Positions 20,115 through 25,377 of a DNA stretch of 25,377 nt are shown here, in pieces. Under the pieces are notes generated by a model. It had not been told where the DNA came from and made no database searches. It was given only the letters and a program-made list of their open reading frames with translations. Both the position numbers and the translations under genes were made by a program. The stretch comes from Stentor coeruleus (taxonomy: Eukaryota > Ciliophora > Heterotrichea > Heterotrichida > Stentoridae), in contig MPUH01001036.1 in NCBI GenBank assembly GCA_001970955.1, positions 1 to 25,377 of the forward strand, given 5' to 3'. Within the stretch, counting starts at the first letter, position 1. Every line of letters begins with the position of its first letter.

Positions 20115-21104
20115 ATTTATTTGATTAGGATTAGTAAAAGTTCAGATGTGCGTTTAATGATAGAATTTGCTATTTGGATTAAGGCAATGATTTCTTTTTT
20201 TTATTGGAAGAAATAAATTTAGAGGTTAGAAATTAATATTAAAAAAATGAGAATGTATATAAGGCGATTGGTTTATTTGATATATTTTTGAACATTGAAG
20301 TAAGATTTTACTTCTAAAATTATCAAAGATAAAACAAGAGTAAAAAAATACAATTAAATAAAAATTTCTTTTTTAGTAATGCACAGCCTGTTGTTTTATC
20401 ATAATAAAATATATTGAATTTAATTTTTAAAACAAAAAGTCTGATAGTCAGCATTTTAAAAATAGTTAGCATAGGATAATCAATAAAAAATTATATAAGG
20501 AATTAGTTATATATATTATTATCAATTGCTTATGAAAGCATAAACCCAATTGACTAAATCCTTTAATTTCTGAAAAGTATGCATATATTAAATTTGAACA
20601 ATAGACAATAAAGTAATACAAATCAGCTGGAAAGGGCCCTGTTATAAACAATACAAAAATGTACGCCGCTTCGAAAACCTACAAAAAAGTACTCTAAAAA
20701 TATCATGAAATTGGTGCTTTTAAATAGGAAGTTAGGAATTTCGATTTTTCATATCTAAATAAAATTAACTATGCTCTAGCTTTTATCTTTCTGAAATCAT
20801 AAAGACCCAGCAATATAATCTTCAGATTTCATAGACCATTTTTCTAAACTCTACTCTTCCAAATTCTATATGCACCCAACCAAAGTGGCATGCTTTTTTA
20901 TTCGGATTAAATTAAAGAAATTGGTAAAAAAAATACAACTTTAAACAAATCAAGACAGAGAAAACATAAATTTCTTGCACATTACTCAAGAGCCTTACTA
21001 ATATAGCACGCATCCATATAAAATCTTATGTTTTTATCACAAATCATTCATATATTTAATACACAGCATACAAAATCTATTTAAAGATCATGATCTTTAT
21101 AATA
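20115..21104. other. Spacer between convergent AKR and DNAL1 genes
   Basis: The first 170 bases are C-poor and the last 450 (about 20650-21100) are G-poor on the plus strand. Between them is AT-rich sequence without a convincing gene. A 61-codon hydrophobic frame on the minus strand (20466-20651) has no ATG start at its beginning and was not accepted. Both flanking genes end here, so only 3' ends and terminators are expected. Confidence 0.55.
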
Positions 21105-21680
21105 CTAATCCTTCATCTCTTCAGCCAGCTTGCGAACTTGATCTGAAACTATAGTCCCATCAAGTACATCAATTTGCCCGCATCTTCTAATAACCTGGGG
21201 TTTAACATCTTCTTTTGTAAAACCTTCATAAATAGGATTCCCAGCTAAAAGTAAATTTTTCAAACTGCTAAGTTGGCTTAATCTACTAACTTCTTCCCAA
21301 TTCTTGATTTTATTATTTGATATAAAAAGTGTATTTAATCGAACACAGCTTTGAATCCCATCTAATTTTTCAATAAGATTATAAGAAATCCAAAGTTGTT
21401 CTAGTGTTGCCCCAACTTCATCAAGACCTGTTATTTTTCTTATAATATTTCTGCCTAAAGATATGATTTTTAGGTTTTTAAGATTAGACAGGTTCATTAT
21501 TTTATCGATTGAGTTCGTTGAGAGTGAAAGTTTTGTACAGCTAGTCAATTGATTAAGACCTTGGTCCATTTTGTTGATTGGGGGATTCCAAGCACAAAGA
21601 CGGATTTCGGTAGCTTCGGAAGCACGCTGACCTTTTTTTGCTTCCCAGTCTTGGATTGCTTTTGCACAGCCTATTGCCAT
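21105..21680 (-). CDS. DNAL1: Axonemal dynein light chain 1 (leucine-rich repeat protein)
   Basis: The 191-residue product matches DNAL1/LC1, the leucine-rich repeat light chain that binds the motor head of the outer-arm dynein gamma (beta in animals) heavy chain and the microtubule, and tunes ciliary beating. The N-terminal region (A-I-Q-D-W-E-A-K-K-G-Q, then S-E-A-T-E-I-R-L) matches the family. It is followed by about five to six leucine-rich repeats (about 45-165) including KLSLSTNSIDKI, ISLGRNII and the family hallmark LEQLWISYNLIEKLDGI, then the capping segment with LLAGNPIYE and V-L-D-G-T. Length equals the usual 190 or so. The ATG is at 21680 and the stop is TAG. The gene fits a heavily ciliated cell. 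Confidence 0.96.
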   Translation of the reverse strand: MAIGCAKAIQDWEAKKGQRASEATEIRLCAWNPPINKMDQGLNQLTSCTKLSLSTNSIDKIMNLSNLKNLKIISLGRNIIRKITGLDEVGATLEQLWISYNLIEKLDGIQSCVRLNTLFISNNKIKNWEEVSRLSQLSSLKNLLLAGNPIYEGFTKEDVKPQVIRRCGQIDVLDGTIVSDQVRKLAEEMKD

Positions 21681-22328
21681 ATTAATTGTAAGTAACTTCC
21701 ATTGTCTTTATTTTTTTTTTTTGATGAGAAATTTAATAGGATTGATTAGATAATTAGGTTTTTGTGTGGGGATTATAAGGAGATTTTTATGATAAGGATT
21801 TTATGTTGGGTTTTAATTTTTGGAAAATATTGATTAGGTTATTTGGTCATTTATTTGATTTTTTTTATGTGTCTGGAAAAAGTGCATATAAGTATATTTA
21901 ATAATGTTTAAATATAGAAAATGTGTTAGATAAAATTGTCAAAGGTTATTAAAATATCAAGTGCCTAAGGATTTTGTTTTTGCTGAAGAAATTGGGAAGT
22001 TTTTAAAATCTGTAGTTATAAACACGAAATCAAGAGTTTATATGGAAACTCCTTGAAGAAAACAATTTTGAAAGTATTTAATTACAGGAAAAGGTTTTTC
22101 TGCAACAAGGTTATAAAATGGGATAAAAAGTATATGTAATAAGTACGAAACCATCTCAACCATATAATCTTTTTCCAAAATCCACCGAAAAACCTACCAG
22201 CGTCTATAAGAAAAAAGCTTAAAAAAACCCCATATTTCTTTAATAAATTCTCTCGTTATACCAGATGATTCCAAAAATTAACAGTTTTTAATATTAAGAT
22301 AATAATCTGACAAAATGATGTTGCTTTG
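21681..22328. other. Divergent spacer between DNAL1 and the coiled-coil gene
   Basis: Both genes start at the edges of this 650-base spacer, so two promoters should be present. The DNAL1 side is C-poor after a T-run at about 21710; the other side (22140-22320) is G-poor. Upstream of the coiled-coil gene a tiny frame, ATG ATG TTG CTT TGA at 22316-22330, overlaps the first possible start codon. No RNA gene was recognised. Confidence 0.5.
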
Positions 22329-22904
22329 ATGATAGTAATTTATTATATGGAAACACATTTAGAATCAAGTCATCTTGTTCACAGCTCCGGAAGCTTCAAC
22401 TTAGTCAGTGAGGAAATCACTAATGAAATCGAAAAACTTATGAAAAAAAAGTCTGACTACACATCTTCTATTGAAGAACTATCTTCTATACCTAGAAATG
22501 AAACTCTTAATGAACTAAAAGCAAGCAATAGCTTACTTGGACAAAAAATCAGCTCACAACTTTCTGATCTGAAACACTTGAGAAATTTTTTAAGTCATTC
22601 TGACTTAGATGCTTTTATCAAGATTGAAGAATTTATCAAAACTGTTGAAGAAAGTGAAAGCACAAATGTTGAAGTTTGTGCAGAAACTGATTATGTAGAT
22701 TATGTGCGAAAACAACAAGAAATGATGATGAAACTACTTAATCGTATCTCGTCCCTTCAATGGGAAGTTGAACAAGGGTATGGGAGAATAAAAGACTCAG
22801 AAGAAGTTATAAGAAGTGCAAGTATACTTTCACAAGCACAAGAGTGTTATTTGGAAACTCCTCATCCTTCGCGTACTCAACAATGTTTTTGTGAGATTAT
22901 GTAG
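22329..22904 (+). CDS. Coiled-coil protein, unknown function
   Basis: From the first in-frame ATG at 22329 the product has 191 residues. A second ATG at 22347 (METHLE) would drop the odd hydrophobic MIVIYY start and is the more likely true start. The protein is acidic and helical, with heptad-like stretches at about 26-55 (EITNEIEKLMKKK), 60-90 (LNELKASNSLLGQKI) and 127-160 (QQEMMMKLLNRISSLQWEVEQ). The C-terminus is Cys- and Pro-containing (HPSRTQQCFCEIM). There is no signal peptide or membrane segment beyond the doubtful first residues. I do not recognise the family. The frame has normal coding composition, a G-poor leader and a C-poor tail like its neighbours, and divergence from the ciliary gene DNAL1, which is only weak context. 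The stop is TAG. Confidence 0.75.
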   Translation: MIVIYYMETHLESSHLVHSSGSFNLVSEEITNEIEKLMKKKSDYTSSIEELSSIPRNETLNELKASNSLLGQKISSQLSDLKHLRNFLSHSDLDAFIKIEEFIKTVEESESTNVEVCAETDYVDYVRKQQEMMMKLLNRISSLQWEVEQGYGRIKDSEEVIRSASILSQAQECYLETPHPSRTQQCFCEIM

Positions 22905-24036
22905 TAAGCTTATTATTTTGAGTAGAAATAAATAGAATAATATTTTAAATTAGAGTAATGATTAAATGATTTTTGTGATTTTAGGTTAGGAGTGTGAGAT
23001 GGTTTTTGAATTTTTTAACAAAAGAAAGGTTTTGAGTAGTTTTTATATGGAGTTGTAGAAATGTTTTTTAGAGTAAGAAATTTGTTTGTGTAAAATTGAA
23101 TTAATACGATTTAGGGTGTAATAATTGTGAGAATTGTGAGAGGAATATATAAAATAATTATGTAGAATTTTTATATATGGGGATTAGTGAAAATATAACT
23201 GGCAAGGATTTTAGGGCAAATAAATTGGTATGTTTGTAGATGATTCGCTTTTTTTATTTTAATGTAAATAGTTAAATATTTAAGAGTGTGTGTTTAATAA
23301 AATAATATAAAATTTTGTGTAAATAATATGATAATATAATTCTGAGTAAATGCTATAATAATAAAATTATAGTTATATGCTAAGTTATTTATTAGGGATT
23401 GTCAAAATGAAAGGATTTTTGAATATTGTGAGATAGTGGTTATAATTATATTATTTTTTCTGTGATAGTGATTGTGATTGGAAAATATAATTTGAAATTG
23501 AATTACTAATTTCCTATTCATATAAAAAATTACGGCTGATAAATTTAAAATTATTAAACAAAAATCATTTAATCTTTAAAGCATAGTAATGCTTCTTAGA
23601 TGAGTATATTATTCAATTTATACTTAAATGAAGTTAGTTTCAAGAAATATTTTTTTTCTTTGATTAAACATAAAATCGTATTTTAAACTCAGGCTCAAAA
23701 GTAATTATATAGTATATTAAGCATATTTTCCAAAGTAAATTCATTTAATTAAATTTCATTTATTGGTCTTTCTCGTATAAATCTCATCACAGGTTTAAAC
23801 CTTTAAATATTTTGAAAAAATATAACAATCTCCATACAAAAAATATCTTAAATATCTTTAAACACAAACAGCAAACATCAATCAAATAATTATTATATTT
23901 TACATTTAATTCTTCATATCAATAATATTTCCAATCTAAATGAATCTAAAAGTTCATATTAAAGCCTACCTCAAAAAAATTTTATCAAAAATCTTCCAAA
24001 CCCTGAAAACCTAATTTTTACATTAAATAACTATTT
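22905..24036. other. Spacer between the 3' ends of the coiled-coil and ANK-DHHC genes
   Basis: Two genes converge on this 1.1 kb spacer. Its left half is almost free of C on the plus strand (22921-23100: 39 G, 1 C by hand count) and its right end almost free of G (23821-24000: 32 C, 4 G). No reading frame, RNA gene or repeat of note was found. Confidence 0.55.
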
Positions 24037-25377
24037 TCAATAGCTTTTTTGGCTAGCATTAATATTAAGTATCCGACTACGAGCTGGATTTTTTTCACAG
24101 CATTGATTAACTACAATATCAGAAGGATTTTGTATCCTGCTTGTATCATTCACAGATTCAGTCCCATCAGGCAAGAGCATACTCTGACTATCTTCATTTT
24201 CATAAGTCATCTTATTAAAAGCAAATCTTTCATGAGTTGTTGTATGATTCAAAATATTAGTAATTTGAACATACCAAACCGGCAATACAAACACCAAAGC
24301 TACAACACAAAAACAAGATACCGTTAAAGCTGAAATCACATGATTAGTCGGCATATTAGGTAAAATATCATCAGTCTGTTCACAAATATTAAAATAGTCT
24401 AACAATCCTAAAGCTGCATGATATGCAAAATCAGCAAGACAGGCTGTTATAAAAAATATGAAAATTTTTATATTTCCCTGACCTACACAATTTCTAATCC
24501 AAGGACAATGATGATCGAAATTCTACAATAAAACTTACTTTTATACATCTTTTACAATGTTGACAATGGCGTGTTGATTTAAGTTTTTTTGTTAAACAAT
24601 AAGGGCAAATGTATTCTGATTTGTATTTTTCATATAAATATTCAGAGTTTTCAGAACGTTTGATATATCCTGGGTTTTTAAAACTACTGATCAAAAAAGA
24701 AATGCAGGTTATGATAAAAAGGAAAAGAGAGACTATTGCGAATTCAAGTTCCATTCGAGGAAGGAGGAAGATTACTACAGCAAGATAACGGCAGATGAAT
24801 AATAAAATATATAGGAAAAAAAGCTTGGATGAGTTTTTTACTGGTTTTAAAGGGGCTTTGCATGGGTTTATACGTTGCCATAAAGTTGGGTGTTTCTAGT
24901 TGAAAATTACTAGTATTTTTATAAGTCCTTCATTATTTTCTTCTTTAGCAATATCAAGTGGTGTCCTTCCTTGACTATCTTTACAGTTTCTTTTAGCCCC
25001 GTTTATAAGTAAATGTCTAGTAATTTTATAATTCCCAGAAGAAGCGGCCATATGTAAAGAAGTTTTACCATCAGCATCAGGTTTATTAAGGTTTTTCCCC
25101 CAAGCAATAAGTATTACACTCATCATTTCTTGACTTTCAGTTGCTGCTATATGTAAAGGAGTCCTCGAATAATTGTCTTCTTCATCAATTTCAAGGCCGA
25201 TATTGTAAAAATGGACAAAAATTCTTACCCGACCTAAACTTGCAGCGATATGCAAAGGACCATGACCCTCTTTGTCTTTAATTCTTGGATCTGCACCATA
25301 CTTAAGTAACTCTTTAACTAAACGCTAAATATATTTTACAAGCCTGTTATGAGTGATTGCTAACAATAAAGGGGTTT
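24037..25377 (-). CDS. Ankyrin-repeat DHHC palmitoyltransferase (HIP14/Akr1-like), 5' partial
   Basis: Exons in coding order are 25340 to beyond 25377, 24911-25324, 24539-24895 and 24037-24522, giving 430 residues before the window edge. Ankyrin repeats come first (TPLLLA, GPLHIAA, TPLHIAA, TSLHMAA, TPLDIA). Two membrane segments follow (KLFFLYILLFIC and FAIVSLFLFIITCISFLI), then N-P-G (the DPG motif), the Cys-rich domain with C-P-Y-C, H-C-x2-C-x2-C and the catalytic D-H-H-C, two more membrane segments, and T-T-H-E (the TTxE motif). This is the layout of HIP14/ZDHHC17 and yeast Akr1, Golgi or endomembrane S-acyltransferases that recruit substrates through ankyrin repeats. All key motifs are present, so it should be active. 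The stop is TGA, followed two codons later by TAG. The N-terminal part, including more ankyrin repeats, lies outside the window. Confidence 0.93.
24523..24538 (-). other. 16-base intron inside the DHHC domain
   Basis: The coding strand reads GTAAGTTTTATTGTAG, phase 0, A at position 10. Its removal joins C-I-K to N-F-D-H-H-C and restores the invariant DHHC motif, which is strong evidence for the intron. Retention shifts the frame. Confidence 0.93.
24896..24910 (-). other. 15-base intron between the ankyrin and membrane parts
   Basis: The coding strand reads GTAATTTTCAACTAG, phase 0, A at positions 10 and 11. Removal joins the end of the last ankyrin repeat (I-K-I-L) to K-H-P-T-L-W in one open frame. 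If retained, its final TAG is an in-frame stop. Confidence 0.9.
25325..25339 (-). other. 15-base intron within the ankyrin repeats
   Basis: The coding strand reads GTAAAATATATTTAG, phase 0, A at position 10. Removal joins I-T-H-N-R-L to R-L-V-K-E-L-L, which reconstitutes a normal ankyrin helix pair. If retained, its final TAG is an in-frame stop. Confidence 0.9.

Noticed and set aside
20466..20651. A 61-codon hydrophobic frame on the minus strand
   Set aside because: It begins at TTG rather than ATG, has the Ile/Leu/Tyr bias of AT-rich noise, and lies where only two gene 3' ends are expected.
1..25377. tRNA, rRNA, CRISPR, operon or bacterial features
   Set aside because: None found by eye: no cloverleaf with a GGTTC arm, no regularly spaced repeats, and the gene content is eukaryotic.

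Overview
The window looks like one end of a macronuclear chromosome from a heterotrich ciliate, most probably Stentor or a close relative. It opens with 6.6 perfect copies of the 8-base telomere unit CCCTAACA, the heterotrich type. Four introns of only 15 or 16 bases are visible. Gene content is eukaryotic, and spacers are very AT-rich and small. UGA is not used for Trp here: I count 60 Trp in PRPF8 alone, all TGG, and one gene appears to stop at TGA. This argues for the standard code of Stentor and against Blepharisma, which reads UGA as Trp. The genus assignment is an inference.

Layout from left to right. A telomere (1-53) cuts into the 3' end of a B-box zinc-finger gene on the minus strand; its stop codon lies in the telomere repeat. 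After a spacer with a weak small reading frame come three tightly packed genes: PRPF8 (+), quinonoid dihydropteridine reductase (+, 11 bases later) and a calcium-dependent protein kinase (-, convergent, 10 bases apart) whose kinase motifs suggest a pseudokinase. A 1.6 kb spacer leads to a two-finger RanBP2-type protein (+). Then follow a 56-residue small protein (-), a cyclic-nucleotide-binding-domain K+ channel (-) with a 15-base intron near its 3' end, a 2.7 kb spacer with a possible decayed DDE transposase, an aldo-keto reductase (+), axonemal dynein light chain 1 (-), a coiled-coil protein (+), and, running off the right end, an ankyrin-repeat DHHC palmitoyltransferase (-) with three tiny introns.

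The genes are not an operon or pathway. They are ordinary ciliate functions: splicing, pterin recycling, Ca2+ signalling, membrane excitability, ciliary motility and protein lipidation. Three things stand out. First, the micro-introns all begin GTAA, end TAG, lie in phase 0 and carry A at position 10. Second, the spacers show a striking base skew: the left flank of most genes is almost free of G and the right flank almost free of C, whichever strand is coding. Third, two signalling proteins carry changes at core residues: an NFS in place of DFG in the kinase, and Lys in the K+ selectivity filter.

Four single-N gaps (10410, 12516, 12652, 16718) are each flanked by a repeat of the same sequence. 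They are best explained as unmerged overlaps in the assembly, so the duplicated 30-159 bases next to them should be counted once. I saw no tRNA, rRNA, CRISPR array or intact mobile element.
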